64,000 nucleotides of DNA from Trichlorobacter ammonificans (GTDB lineage: Bacteria; Desulfobacterota; Desulfuromonadia; Geobacterales; Pseudopelobacteraceae): NCBI RefSeq assembly GCF_933509905.1, contig NZ_OW150024.1, positions 1,724,001-1,788,000 of the forward strand, given 5' to 3'. Positions within the stretch are counted from its first letter, which is position 1; every line of letters starts with the position of its first letter. The position numbers and the translations under genes were made by a program. The notes beneath the pieces were generated by a model. That model saw nothing but the letters and a program-made list of their open reading frames with translations. It did not search any database and was not told the origin of the DNA. Shown here in pieces: positions 12,623 through 21,822 of this stretch.

Positions 12623-14251
12623 ATGGCAACCCCCGAATTCTTCTATCAGGAGCCGTTCCCCCTTGCCAAGGACAGCACCCCCTACCGCAAGGTGGCAGGC
12701 TCTGAAAAGTACGTATCCGTTGCACAATTCGACGGCAAGGACGTTTTGAAGGTCGATCCCGAGGCTCTGACCGTGCTGGCCAACGAGGCGATGAAGGATG
12801 TCTCCTTCCTGCTGCGCCCCGGTCACAACGAGCAGGTGGCGAAAATCCTGGCCGATCCCGAGGCATCCATGAACGACAAGGGAGTTGCCCTGGCCTTCCT
12901 GCGTAACGCCATGGTGGCGGCCAAGTTCGAGCTGCCCCTCTGTCAGGACACCGGCACCGCCACCATCGTCGCCAAGAAGGGACAGCAGGTCTGGACCGGC
13001 GGCAAAGACGAGGAGTATATCTCCAAAGGGGTGTACCGCACCTACACCGAGGAGAACCTGCGCTACTCCCAGACCGTGGCCCTGGACATGTATGAAGAGA
13101 AAAACACCGGCACCAACCTGCCGGCCCAGATCGACATCATGGCCTGTGACGGCGACGCCTACAAGTTCCTGTTCATGGCCAAGGGTGGCGGCTCCGCCAA
13201 CAAGACCATGCTCTACCAGGAGACCAAGGCGCTACTCACCCCGGCTTCCCTCAAGAAATACCTGGTGGAAAAGATGAAGTACCTGGGCACCGCCGCCTGC
13301 CCCCCCTACCACATAGCCTTTGTCATCGGCGGCACCTCCGCCGACGCCTGCATGAAGACCGTCAAACTGGCCACGGCCCGCTACCTGGACGACCTGCCCA
13401 CCGAAGGCAACGCCCACGGCCAGGCATTCCGCGACACCGCCCTGGAGGCGGAACTGCTGGAGGCAGCCTATACACTGGGGATCGGCGCCCAGTTCGGCGG
13501 CAAGTACTTTGCCCACGACGTGCGGGTCATCCGCCTGCCCCGCCACGGTGCCTCCTGCCCCGTGGGCATGGCGGTCTCCTGCTCCGCGGACCGCAACATC
13601 AAGGCCAAGATCACCCGCGACGGACTGTTTGTGGAAGAACTGGACCGCGATCCGGGGCGTCTGCTGCCGGAGAAGTACCGCATGGCCAAGCACGAGCACG
13701 GCACCAAGATCGACCTGAACCGCCCCATGGCCGACGTGCTGGCCGACCTGACCAAGCTGAAGGTAGGTGACGCCCTGCTCCTGAACGGCACCATCGTGGT
13801 GGGCCGCGACATCGCCCACGCCAAGTTCAAGGAGATTCTGGATAGTGGCAAGCCGCTGCCCGACTACCTGAAAAACCACCCGATCTATTACGCCGGCCCG
13901 GCCAAGACCCCGGCGGGCAAGCCCTCCGGCTCCTTCGGCCCCACCACCGCCGGACGGATGGACAGCTACGTGGATCTGCTCCAGGCAAACGGCGGCTCCA
14001 TGGTGATGATCGCCAAGGGGAACCGCAGCCAGCAGGTAACCGACGCCTGCAAGAAGCACGGCGGCTTCTACCTGGGCTCCATCGGCGGCCCGGCAGCCAT
14101 CCTGGCTGAAGAAAACATCAAGAAGGTGGAATGCATCGACTTCCCGGAACTGGGCATGGAAGCGGTCTGGAAGATCGAAGTGGAAAACTTCCCGGCTTAC
14201 ATCCTGGTGGACGACAAGGGGAACGATTTCTTCAAGCAGCTTGGCCTGTAG
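12623..14251 (+). CDS. Class I fumarate hydratase ([4Fe-4S], single-polypeptide type)
   Basis: 542 residues from ATG 12623, preceded by AGGAAAGGAG; an in-frame codon at 12578 lies in the leader and is not needed. Both halves of the class I fumarase (alpha and beta in two-subunit relatives) are in one chain. The N-terminal part includes CQDTGTA and a Cys-containing [15 protein letters not shown] stretch, and the C-terminal beta part contains [13 protein letters not shown]. It interconverts fumarate and malate in the TCA cycle with an oxygen-sensitive 4Fe-4S cluster. A solitary gene with its own promoter and a strong terminator. Confidence 0.95.
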   Translation: MATPEFFYQEPFPLAKDSTPYRKVAGSEKYVSVAQFDGKDVLKVDPEALTVLANEAMKDVSFLLRPGHNEQVAKILADPEASMNDKGVALAFLRNAMVAAKFELPLCQDTGTATIVAKKGQQVWTGGKDEEYISKGVYRTYTEENLRYSQTVALDMYEEKNTGTNLPAQIDIMACDGDAYKFLFMAKGGGSANKTMLYQETKALLTPASLKKYLVEKMKYLGTAACPPYHIAFVIGGTSADACMKTVKLATARYLDDLPTEGNAHGQAFRDTALEAELLEAAYTLGIGAQFGGKYFAHDVRVIRLPRHGASCPVGMAVSCSADRNIKAKITRDGLFVEELDRDPGRLLPEKYRMAKHEHGTKIDLNRPMADVLADLTKLKVGDALLLNGTIVVGRDIAHAKFKEILDSGKPLPDYLKNHPIYYAGPAKTPAGKPSGSFGPTTAGRMDSYVDLLQANGGSMVMIAKGNRSQQVTDACKKHGGFYLGSIGGPAAILAEENIKKVECIDFPELGMEAVWKIEVENFPAYILVDDKGNDFFKQLGL

Positions 14252-14272
14252 CCAAGGACACTGACATACGCG

Positions 14273-14307
14273 AGAGCCCCTGGCGATTCCGGCCGGGGGC
14301 TCTTTAT
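14273..14307 (+). terminator. Rho-independent terminator after fumarase
   Basis: A 12-bp stem with one G-T pair (arms 14273-14284 and 14292-14303, core AGAGCCCC/GGGGCTCT) and a 7-nt loop is followed directly by TTATTT. Confidence 0.85.
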
Positions 14308-14330
14308 TTCATCCCTGTAAAGAGAGCATT

Positions 14331-15215
14331 ATGTTCAACCTGAAACCTGAAGTCGTCGCCCGCCTGGAGCGGGTCTTAAGCTCCGTTGAAATGCTGCTGC
14401 CCCGTGCCATTGCTCCCGTTGACTGGAGCAGCTGCTATGCCGCCAACTGGCGGCGCCACTCCTTTTCCGGCTACCTTGAAGCGGTACGCATAACCGATAC
14501 CACCACCCTGGACGAGCTGCTGGGGGTAGACGAGCAGAAAGAGGTCATGCTGCACAACACCCGTCAGTTTCTGCTGGGGCTCCCTGCCAACAACGCCCTG
14601 CTCTGGGGCTCCCGGGGAACCGGCAAATCATCGCTGGTCAAGGCCCTGATGAATCACTTTGCCCCCCAGGGACTGCGGGTTATCCAGATCGAGAAGGAAG
14701 ACCTGATCTACCTTTCGGAGATATTCAGCGCCGTGGAGAATGAGCCGTACCGCTTCATCCTGCTCTGCGACGACCTGACCTTCGAGGTGGGCGAGCTGAG
14801 CTACAAGATGCTGAAAAGCGCCCTTGACGGCTCCGTCTACTCACCACCGGAAAACGTGCTGATCTACGTCACCTCCAACCGCCGTCATCTGCTGCCGGAG
14901 TATGAATCGGACCATATCGGCGGTAAATTTGTACGGGGTGAACTGCAACAGAGCGAGGCGATGGAGGAAAAAGTATCGCTGTCCGACCGTTTCGGACTCT
15001 GGGTCGGTTTCTACGCCTTTTCCCAGGACCGCTACGTTGATGCCGTCCGGCTCTGCATCGCCCGTGAAGCCAGGGACCGCAAAGTCGATATCCCTTGGAC
15101 CAAGGAGCTTGAGCGCGAAGCGATCAAGTGGTCCCAGGAAAAGAGCAAACGGTGCGGACGAACCGCCTACCAGTTTTCCAAAAACTATGTGGGCAGATTT
15201 CTGCTGCCGGCCTGA
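14331..15215 (+). CDS. DUF815-family AAA-like ATPase
   Basis: 294 residues. The Walker A motif is GSRGTGKSS (about residue 88) and the Walker B-like motif FILLCDDLTFE (about 142). The family has P-loop ATPases of unclear role and usually the same length. It stands alone between the fumarase terminator and a strong inverted repeat, convergent with the bactofilin gene. The ribosome binding site (AGAGAG) is weak. No function can be assigned beyond nucleotide binding. Confidence 0.85.
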   Translation: MFNLKPEVVARLERVLSSVEMLLPRAIAPVDWSSCYAANWRRHSFSGYLEAVRITDTTTLDELLGVDEQKEVMLHNTRQFLLGLPANNALLWGSRGTGKSSLVKALMNHFAPQGLRVIQIEKEDLIYLSEIFSAVENEPYRFILLCDDLTFEVGELSYKMLKSALDGSVYSPPENVLIYVTSNRRHLLPEYESDHIGGKFVRGELQQSEAMEEKVSLSDRFGLWVGFYAFSQDRYVDAVRLCIAREARDRKVDIPWTKELEREAIKWSQEKSKRCGRTAYQFSKNYVGRFLLPA

Positions 15216-15228
15216 CCCGCAAACGGCA

Positions 15229-15260
15229 AGCGGCCCCCGGCTGTGCTGCCGGGGGCCGCT
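15229..15260. terminator. Perfect 12-bp inverted repeat between convergent genes
   Basis: AGCGGCCCCCGG and its exact complement flank an 8-nt loop, just past the DUF815 stop and 36 bp beyond the bactofilin stop. Neither side has a clear T-run, so it is either a weak bidirectional terminator or an RNA 3'-end stabiliser. Confidence 0.55.
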
Positions 15261-15295
15261 GTGCTGGTTCAGTCCAGCCGCATGATTTTCAGGAA

Positions 15296-15670
15296 TTACG
15301 CTGCTTCCACGACTCCGCCCCTGTAGCCGATCTCCTTGGAAGCATGCATGGAAGAGCGTCCTTCAAAGCGTCCGCCGTCGGCAATGGACAGCCGTGTGGA
15401 AAAGAGATCGCCGCGTACGTCGCCGGTCCGCTGGATCTCCACTGTCTCCGACGCCCGGATCGTGCCGACCATCCTGCCGCCAACCACCATCTGGCGCACC
15501 ACCGCATCGCCGGTAATCACCCCTTTTTCACCGATGATCACGCAATCGGCAGTGATGTTACCCTCCAGCCCGCCATCGATCCGTACCGTTCCCTTGGAGA
15601 TGATATCTCCCTTGACCGCCGACTCCTGGCCGATAATGATCTCAAGCTTGGGTTGCTTCGAACTGAACAT
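15296..15670 (-). CDS. Bactofilin (polymer-forming cytoskeletal protein)
   Basis: 124 residues, the usual small bactofilin size. The core consists of regularly spaced Gly/Val/Ile-rich turns of a right-handed beta-helix (for example ISKGTVRIDGGLEGNI, CVIIGEKGVITGD), with short unstructured ends. Bactofilins form nucleotide-independent filaments at the membrane and often organise cell-wall enzymes. It lies 20 bp downstream of an M23 peptidase on the same strand, the common bactofilin-M23 pairing. Confidence 0.93.
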   Translation of the reverse strand: MFSSKQPKLEIIIGQESAVKGDIISKGTVRIDGGLEGNITADCVIIGEKGVITGDAVVRQMVVGGRMVGTIRASETVEIQRTGDVRGDLFSTRLSIADGGRFEGRSSMHASKEIGYRGGVVEAA

Positions 15671-15690
15671 GCCGGAATGCTCCTGACTGG

Positions 15691-16533
15691 CTACCGTGCG
15701 CGGGCAACGGTATCCGAGGGATTGATCGGCCGGCCGTTCCGCCAGACCTCGTAATGCACATGCACGCCGGTGGTGGCGCCGGTGGCGCCGGCGTAGGCGA
15801 TCACCTCACCCCGCCTGACCGTCTGCCCCACCCGCACCGCATTGCGGTCGTTATGGGCGTAGACCGTGCTGAAGCCGTGACCGTGCTCGATCACCACCAC
15901 ATTGCCGTTGCCCTTGCCGTAACCGGACACGCTGACGATACCGTCGGCCGTGGCCATGACCGGCGTTCCCCGCTGGGTGGAAAGATCCACGCCACTGTGA
16001 AAGCGCTGGCTGCCCTGCAGCGGATGCTCCCGCATGCCGAAGCCGGAGGTGAACGTTCCGTCAACCGGCCATCCCTGGGGAGTGGCACGGTGCAGGTCCC
16101 GCTGCTGTGCCAGATACTGTCTGATGCCGGCCACCGATTGCATCGATTCCTCAACCTGGCGTTTCAACTCCTCCAGATCAACGGAGCCATCGTTTTTTTG
16201 CGGGCGCACCTCATCAAGGATCTTGCTCCGGGAACCGCCGGAGAGCAGTCGCCGCAGTTCGCTGTCAGCCTGCCTGAGCGACTGCATGGTTCCCTGCAGG
16301 GCCTGGAACTGGCCGTTCATCGCCTCGTACTTATGCTTCATCACCAGGTAATCAACGGCATGGACGGTCAGGGAAAAGGTATAGACGATGCCGACCACCA
16401 CGAAGAGCCCCAACAGACCCAGCACGGCCAGGGGCAACTTGAGGTTGATCGCCCCGCTACGGGTGTGGGGCACCAACATGATGGTGACGGGAGTGGACAG
16501 CTTTTTCAGCCAGGGATACAGTCTGTTCCGCAT
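15691..16533 (-). CDS. Membrane-anchored M23 (LytM-type) metallopeptidase
   Basis: 280 residues: a cytoplasmic N-terminus with basic residues, one membrane span (about 33-55), a coiled-coil stretch (about 68-130) and a C-terminal M23 domain. Zinc and catalytic residues are visible in RFHSGVDLS and in VHVHYEVW (HxH), with YAHN between. It should cut or regulate cutting of peptidoglycan crosslinks in the periplasm. ATG 16533 has GGAGG 8 nt upstream. Operonic with bactofilin, which in related bacteria positions such peptidases. Confidence 0.92.
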   Translation of the reverse strand: MRNRLYPWLKKLSTPVTIMLVPHTRSGAINLKLPLAVLGLLGLFVVVGIVYTFSLTVHAVDYLVMKHKYEAMNGQFQALQGTMQSLRQADSELRRLLSGGSRSKILDEVRPQKNDGSVDLEELKRQVEESMQSVAGIRQYLAQQRDLHRATPQGWPVDGTFTSGFGMREHPLQGSQRFHSGVDLSTQRGTPVMATADGIVSVSGYGKGNGNVVVIEHGHGFSTVYAHNDRNAVRVGQTVRRGEVIAYAGATGATTGVHVHYEVWRNGRPINPSDTVARAR

Positions 16534-16557
16534 GGAATACGCCTCCGGTCTGCATCA

Positions 16558-16591
16558 GGGGACCGTGCTGCGGAAAGCTCCGCACGACCCC
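16558..16591 (-). other. Imperfect hairpin in the M23 gene leader
   Basis: GGGG...CCCC arms with an inner TGCGGA/TCCGCA pairing lie between the predicted promoter and the M23 ribosome binding site. No T-run follows; its role is unknown. Confidence 0.35.
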
Positions 16592-16631
16592 GAACCTCAC
16601 CGGAAGTACCGTCTGGATGTGAGGGGTGGGC

Positions 16632-16661
16632 ACTTTACCACATTTTTTTCGTGACATTCAA
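16632..16661 (-). promoter_or_regulatory. Sigma70-type promoter for the M23-bactofilin unit
   Basis: Read on the minus strand: TTGAAT (16661-16656), 18 bp, TAAAGT (16637-16632). It lies in a 200-bp gap between the ABC-F stop and the M23 start and gives a leader near 95 nt. Confidence 0.45.
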
Positions 16662-16733
16662 ACCATTTTTGCCCCCGGATGCTCCGACAACCAGCACCAA
16701 CAGCCGAAAAAGCTCGCAAAAACGGGCCTTACG

Positions 16734-18362
16734 TCAGTGCACACGGTGCGGCGATTTTTCCAAATAGTACTCGTAATTCCCCTCGTAGGCACGCATCTCG
16801 CCGTGGTCCACCTCCAGCACCCGGTCCACCAGGCTGCGCAGGAAGTGGCGGTCGTGGCTGACCAGCACCACGGTGCCGCTGAAGCCCTGCAGAGCATCCA
16901 GCAACATTTCCCGGGACCGGATATCCAGGTGGTTGGTCGGTTCGTCCAGCACCAGGAAATTGATCGGCCGCCCCAGCAGGGTGGCCAGCACCACCCGGCT
17001 CTTTTCCCCGCCGGAGAGGTTCTCGATCCGCTTGTCCACCGCATCGCCGGAAAACAGGAAGGCTCCCAGCAGGTTCATGATCACCCCGCGGTTGGCCAGC
17101 GGCATCGCCGCCTGCACCGTTTCGAACACCGTCCGCCTGGGATCGAGAATCTCCATGGCATGCTGGCTGAAGTAGCCCAGCTCCACGTTGGCCCCCAAAG
17201 CAACGTTGCCGGAGGTCGGCTCGGTCTGGCCGGCCAGCACCTTCAAAAAGGTGGATTTGCCGGCGCCGTTCACCCCCACCACCGCCACCTTGCTCTGGCG
17301 GCGGATAATGCCGGAAACCCCGGAGAAAACCGGCTTTACCCCGCCGTCCGGCAGGGGCCACTCCTTGGCCAGGTTCTCCATGATCACCACGTCGTCGCCA
17401 CTGCGGGGCGGCTCGCTGAACTCGAACCGCACCACCCGCTCCTCTGCCGGGATCTCGATCCGCTCGATCTTCTCCAGCTTCTTGACCCGCGACTGCACCT
17501 GGGCCGCATGGGAGGCCCGGGCCGCGAAACGGGCGATAAACTCCTCCTCCTTGGCCAGCATCTCCTGTTGCCGCTTGTGACTGGCCAGCAACTGTTCCCG
17601 GCGGATTTCCCGCTCCCGCTCGTAGAAGTCGTAGTTGCCGCCGTAGGTGGTGACGGTTCTGTTGGCCACCTCCACAATACGGCTAACGATCCGGTTCATG
17701 AAGTCCCGGTCGTGGCTGGTCATCAGCAGCGCGCCGTCAAAGGTATCGGCCAGCCACTCCTCCAGCCAGACAATGGACTCCACATCCAGGTGGTTGGTCG
17801 GCTCATCCAGAAGCAGCACGTCCGGTTTCAGGGTCAGGATTTTCGCCAGGGCGATCCGCATCTTCCAGCCGCCGGAAAAGGACTCCACCGGATGGTTGAA
17901 GCGGTCAGGGCCGATGCCCAGGCCGGTCAGCACGGTCTGGGCGCGGGTGTCCAGGTCGTAGCCGCCGCGGTGCTCGAACTCTTCCTGCGCCTCACCGTAG
18001 CGCTCCAATAGCGTTGCCATCTCGTCGTCGGAGCGGGGTTCGCACATGGCGGCCTCCATCTCCTTCAACGCCGCTGCCAGCCGCATGGTCTCGGCCGAGC
18101 CGGCCATCACCTCTTCCAGGGCGCTCCGGCCGGCCATATCCCCCACATCCTGGGAGAAATAGCCGATGGTGGTCCGTTTGGCCCGGGTGATCTCGCCACT
18201 GCCCGGCTCCTCCTCACCGGTGATGATCCGGAACAGGGTGGTCTTGCCCGCACCATTGGGCCCCACCAGCCCGGTACGGCTGCCGGGCAGAATCTGGAAG
18301 CTGGCGTCACGGAACAGTACCTGGGAGCCGTGCTGTTTGGTGATGTTGGAAAGATGGATCAT
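16734..18362 (-). CDS. ABC-F family ATPase (ribosome-associated, Uup/YbiT-type)
   Basis: 542 residues with two ABC domains in one chain and no membrane segments. Walker A motifs are GPNGAGKTT and GVNGAGKST; the signature motifs are SFSGGWKMR and NLSGGEKSR; Walker B is followed by DEPTNHLD in both halves. A charged helical linker joins the domains, as in ABC-F translation factors that act in the ribosomal E site. Starts 28 bp after the helicase stop on the same strand, so it may share the helicase promoter and leader. The subfamily is not resolvable by eye. Confidence 0.93.
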   Translation of the reverse strand: MIHLSNITKQHGSQVLFRDASFQILPGSRTGLVGPNGAGKTTLFRIITGEEEPGSGEITRAKRTTIGYFSQDVGDMAGRSALEEVMAGSAETMRLAAALKEMEAAMCEPRSDDEMATLLERYGEAQEEFEHRGGYDLDTRAQTVLTGLGIGPDRFNHPVESFSGGWKMRIALAKILTLKPDVLLLDEPTNHLDVESIVWLEEWLADTFDGALLMTSHDRDFMNRIVSRIVEVANRTVTTYGGNYDFYEREREIRREQLLASHKRQQEMLAKEEEFIARFAARASHAAQVQSRVKKLEKIERIEIPAEERVVRFEFSEPPRSGDDVVIMENLAKEWPLPDGGVKPVFSGVSGIIRRQSKVAVVGVNGAGKSTFLKVLAGQTEPTSGNVALGANVELGYFSQHAMEILDPRRTVFETVQAAMPLANRGVIMNLLGAFLFSGDAVDKRIENLSGGEKSRVVLATLLGRPINFLVLDEPTNHLDIRSREMLLDALQGFSGTVVLVSHDRHFLRSLVDRVLEVDHGEMRAYEGNYEYYLEKSPHRVH

Positions 18363-18390
18363 ATATCTGCCTTTAGCGAGTAGTCAGACT

Positions 18391-19716
18391 CTACCGGGGC
18401 GTTCTGGAGCGCTGCTGCTGCCGACCTGCGCCGGGGCTTGACGGCCTCGTGCCGGCCGGTCTTCCCTGCTTTGCCGGTTGCTGACCGGAACGGGGTTGCC
18501 CGCTTCCCTGCCCTGCCACCTCTTTCTTCGCCTTTGGCTGCGGCCGCGGCGGGCGGGGAGGACGGGCAAACTCCTCGTCCTTGCGGGGGGCCTGCACGTT
18601 GTAATCGAACCCCGCCACGGTGCGTCGCTCGATGGCGCTGCCCAGGGTCTTTTCAATGGCCCGCACCATGGCGGTGTCCTCGTCGGTCACCAGGGTGAAG
18701 GCATCACCGTTCCTGGCGGCACGGCCGGTGCGGCCGATCCGGTGGATATAGGCTTCAGTGGTGTCCGGAATATCATAGTTGATCACGTGGGATACCTGGG
18801 AAACGTCGATGCCCCGAGCCGCAATGTCGGTGGCCACCAGGATCTGGAAGGCGCCGCTACGGAAGCCGTCCATGGCGGCCTGACGGCGGTTCTGGGACAG
18901 GTTCCCCTGCAGCGAGGCCGCCGTGTAGCCGGCTTTTTCAAGCTGCTCCCCCAGCCGCTTGGCACGGTGCTTGGTGCGGGTAAAAATCAGCACCGACCCG
19001 GTGTCGGTATGCTGGAGGAGCTGCATCAGCAGCGGCGTCTTCAGGTGCTGGGCCACCGGATAGAGGGCATGGGTCACCGTGGCCGCCGGGGCCACCGTAT
19101 CCACCTGCACCGTCACCGGGTCCCGCAGGATTTCCCGGGCCAGGCCGCGGATCTCCGGCGGCATGGTGGCGGAAAAGAGCAGGGTCTGACGCTGGGCCGG
19201 CAGGTGCTTGAGAATGCGGCGGATATCGGGCAGAAACCCCATGTCGAACATCTGGTCCGCTTCGTCCAGCACCAGCAGCTCCAGGCTGGAGAGATCGATG
19301 GTCCCCTGGTTGATGTGATCCAGCAGACGGCCGGGACAGGCCACCACGATTTCAACCCCGTTTTTGAGCTTCTCCACCTGGGGATTTACTCCTACCCCGC
19401 CGTAGACGGTGATGCTCTTCAGGCGCGTCTGGCTTCCCAGCTCCTGGATACTGTCGTTGATCTGCTCGGCCAGCTCCCGGGTGGGGGCGATCACCAGGGC
19501 GCGCACCTGCTTGCGCGGTCCCTGCATCAGCCGGTGCAGGATCGGCAGGGCAAAGGCGGCGGTCTTGCCGGTGCCGGTCTGGGCAAGCCCCATCAGGTCA
19601 TGGCCGGCCATGATCTTCGGAATCGCCTGGGCCTGGATCGGCGTAGGGGTGGCGTAACCGGCCGCCTTGACGCCGGCTACCACCTTGGGATGAAAACTGA
19701 ACAACTGAAACGGCAT
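18391..19716 (-). CDS. rhlE: DEAD-box RNA helicase, RhlE-like
   Basis: 441 residues. Helicase motifs in order are the Q motif (ATPTPIQAQAIP), motif I AQTGTGKTA, APTRELAEQ, LDEADQMF, FSATMP, and the HRIGRTGR motif VI. The tail of about 75 residues is basic and Gly/Pro/Gln-rich, as in RhlE proteins that bind RNA nonspecifically. It should unwind or remodel RNA in ribosome assembly or mRNA decay. The ribosome binding site is weak (AAGAAGAG). A good promoter sits about 110 nt upstream, and between them is a terminator-like hairpin, so expression may be attenuated. Confidence 0.93.
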   Translation of the reverse strand: MPFQLFSFHPKVVAGVKAAGYATPTPIQAQAIPKIMAGHDLMGLAQTGTGKTAAFALPILHRLMQGPRKQVRALVIAPTRELAEQINDSIQELGSQTRLKSITVYGGVGVNPQVEKLKNGVEIVVACPGRLLDHINQGTIDLSSLELLVLDEADQMFDMGFLPDIRRILKHLPAQRQTLLFSATMPPEIRGLAREILRDPVTVQVDTVAPAATVTHALYPVAQHLKTPLLMQLLQHTDTGSVLIFTRTKHRAKRLGEQLEKAGYTAASLQGNLSQNRRQAAMDGFRSGAFQILVATDIAARGIDVSQVSHVINYDIPDTTEAYIHRIGRTGRAARNGDAFTLVTDEDTAMVRAIEKTLGSAIERRTVAGFDYNVQAPRKDEEFARPPRPPRPQPKAKKEVAGQGSGQPRSGQQPAKQGRPAGTRPSSPGAGRQQQRSRTPR

Positions 19717-19745
19717 TGACTACTCTTCTTTCTCTGTTCCACACG

Positions 19746-19774
19746 AAAAAGCCCCGAAAGGGTTTCCGGGGCTT
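19746..19774 (-). terminator. Terminator-like hairpin in the helicase leader (possible attenuator)
   Basis: On the minus strand AAGCCCCG and CGGGGCTT form an 8-bp stem around a 10-nt loop, with the closing strand running into five consecutive T residues (19750-19746). It lies between the predicted start site (about 19825) and the helicase ATG (19716), so it is inside the transcript rather than at its end. Confidence 0.6.
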
Positions 19775-19831
19775 ACGAACATTTGTCGGTACTCGTGATC
19801 TTCCTGGAACAATCTTGGGTAATATGGCGTT

Positions 19832-19860
19832 ACTGTACAGGGGGTGGAGGGCAATGTCAA
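19832..19860 (-). promoter_or_regulatory. Strong sigma70-type promoter for the helicase
   Basis: Minus strand: TTGACA (19860-19855, perfect -35), 17 bp, TACAGT (19837-19832). The predicted start near 19825 gives a leader of about 110 nt. Confidence 0.7.
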
Positions 19861-20117
19861 CCCAGAGCCGTCTCACGGGCAACGGACGCATGGCAACGAG
19901 TGGGCCGGGGACGACCGCGCAAGACCGGGATGTCCCTAAGTTTCCCTGCGCCGCCCCCGCCACGGGAGGTTCCGCCAGCTGTTTGTCACCCCGCATCCCC
20001 GGAAGCCGTTCGGCATCAGGCTTTGCATTTGCTGATCTTGTGATACAGTTACCGCCATGATGCGCACAATCGCGCACACCTGTCCCTGATGCCGTGTAGC
20101 AGACGAGGAACCGAGAC
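19861..20117. other. Non-coding stretch upstream of the mechanosensitive channel
   Basis: About 257 bp between the helicase promoter and the MscS start. I see no convincing gene, riboswitch class or tRNA. The sequence is GC-rich with several short inverted repeats (for example GGGAC/GTCCC around 19910-19935), and a long channel leader is possible. Confidence 0.4.
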
Positions 20118-21770
20118 ATGACAATCAAACAGTTGGCCGCCCTGCTTCTGTTCCTGCTGACAACGGCAGGAACCTGCCGTGCGGCGCCTGCGCCCAAAGC
20201 GGCCGTCGCTCCGGCGGCACCGGCAGCCGCACCTTCGCAGTCGGTGGCGGAGCCGGTACTGCTTGACGGCAAACCGGTGCTGACCATTACCTCCGGCATG
20301 CTTTCCTTCACGCCCAAAGAACGGGCCCGCACCATCTCGGAGCGCCTTGACAAACTGAGCAGGGATCGGCTGCTGCCGGTGGACCGGATCGCGGTGGTGG
20401 AGACCGAAACCACCAGCGACATCGTACTGGATGACCGGATACTGATGAACGTGACCGCTGCCGATGCCAGGGGCACCGGCAGCACCCGCCAGGAACTGGC
20501 CCGGCAGTATGCCGAAACGATCAGAACGGCCGTGACGGCCTACCGCTCGGAACGAAGCACCCAAAACCTGCTGGTCGGCACGGCACAGGCCATGGGGATC
20601 ACCTTACTTCTGGTTCTGCTGCTGGTGGGGATCAAGCGGGCGGTCCCGCGGCTCGAGTCCCTGATCGGCTCCTGGAAAGGCCGCCTGATCCGTTCGATCC
20701 GGTTTCAGTCCATCGAATTCCTGCATGAAGACCGGATCGTGGCTCTGCTGCTGTCCGGCATCCGCTTTGTCCGGCTGCTGCTGGTGCTGGGGCTTCTGTA
20801 CCTCTACGTCCCGCTGGTCCTGAGTTTCTTCCCGATGACGGAGGGGATGGCAGCCCGCCTGTTCGGTTATATAGAAACGCCGGTGGTCAAGGTCTGGCAG
20901 GGGGTTACGGCCTATCTGCCCAATATCTTCTTCATCCTGGTGATCACGGTCTGCACCTGGTACGTGATCCGCTTCAGCAGGTTCCTGTTTCATGAAGTCG
21001 AGAAGCAGACCATCTCCCTGCCCGGCTTCTACCCCGACTGGGCCATGCCCAGCTTCAAAATTGTCCGTTTCCTGATCATCGCCTTTGCGGTGGTGGTGGC
21101 CTTCCCCTATCTGCCCGGCTCTGAATCGCCTGCTTTCAAGGGGGTATCGGTTTTTCTGGGAGTGTTGTTCTCGCTGGGTTCGTCATCGGCCATTGCCAAC
21201 GTGGTGGCCGGGGTGATCCTGACCTACATGCGGGCCTTCACCGTGGGAGACCAAGTCAGGATCGCCGACACCATGGGCGAGGTGATCGAGAAGACCCTGC
21301 TGGTGACCCGTATCCGTACCGCCAAGAATGTCGATATCACGGTGCCCAACTCCATGGTGCTGGGCAGCCATATCACCAATTACAGTTCCTCTGCCCGCTT
21401 GATTCTGCACACCACGGTCACCATCGGCTATGATGTGCCCTGGCGCCGGGTCCACGAGCTGCTGCAGGCCGCGGCGCGCTCAACGGACCGGATACTGGCC
21501 GATCCCCAGCCGTTTGTCCTGCAGACGGCGCTGAACGACTTCTCGGTGAGCTATGAGCTGAACGTCTACACCGATGCCCCGTCGGCCATGGCGACGATTT
21601 ACTCCACGCTGCATGCAAACATCCAGGACCGTTTCAACGAGGCCGGGGTGGAGATCATGTCGCCCCACTACAGCACCCTGCGGGACGGCAATGGGACCAC
21701 CATACCGGCCGACTACCTGCCGGCCGACTATCAGCCGCCCGCCATCCGGGTGACTACCGTGACCTCGTGA
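20118..21770 (+). CDS. MscS-family mechanosensitive ion channel
   Basis: 550 residues. A signal peptide (to about 22) and an Ala/Pro-rich stretch are followed by a periplasmic region (about 45-150) and several membrane spans (about 155-175, 205-240, 270-290, 315-345, 350-370). The pore-lining helix and beta domain of MscS follow, with SLGSSSAIANVVAGVILTYMRAF then VGDQVRIADTMGEV. The C-terminal alpha/beta domain contains VPNSMVLGSHITNYS. Such channels open on membrane tension to release solutes in hypo-osmotic shock. It is longer than E. coli MscS (286) through the N-terminal extension. Confidence 0.93.
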   Translation: MTIKQLAALLLFLLTTAGTCRAAPAPKAAVAPAAPAAAPSQSVAEPVLLDGKPVLTITSGMLSFTPKERARTISERLDKLSRDRLLPVDRIAVVETETTSDIVLDDRILMNVTAADARGTGSTRQELARQYAETIRTAVTAYRSERSTQNLLVGTAQAMGITLLLVLLLVGIKRAVPRLESLIGSWKGRLIRSIRFQSIEFLHEDRIVALLLSGIRFVRLLLVLGLLYLYVPLVLSFFPMTEGMAARLFGYIETPVVKVWQGVTAYLPNIFFILVITVCTWYVIRFSRFLFHEVEKQTISLPGFYPDWAMPSFKIVRFLIIAFAVVVAFPYLPGSESPAFKGVSVFLGVLFSLGSSSAIANVVAGVILTYMRAFTVGDQVRIADTMGEVIEKTLLVTRIRTAKNVDITVPNSMVLGSHITNYSSSARLILHTTVTIGYDVPWRRVHELLQAAARSTDRILADPQPFVLQTALNDFSVSYELNVYTDAPSAMATIYSTLHANIQDRFNEAGVEIMSPHYSTLRDGNGTTIPADYLPADYQPPAIRVTTVTS

Positions 21771-21822
21771 TGCGGAGCATGCGGCACGGCTCCCAAGGGG
21801 GCGGTCGCCAGGGGGATGGGTC

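Noticed and set aside
19861-20117. Riboswitch (GEMM, cobalamin or similar) in the MscS leader or on the opposite strand
   Set aside because: A GCAAAGCC stretch on the minus strand resembles part of GEMM, but the paired helices and the rest of the core are missing.
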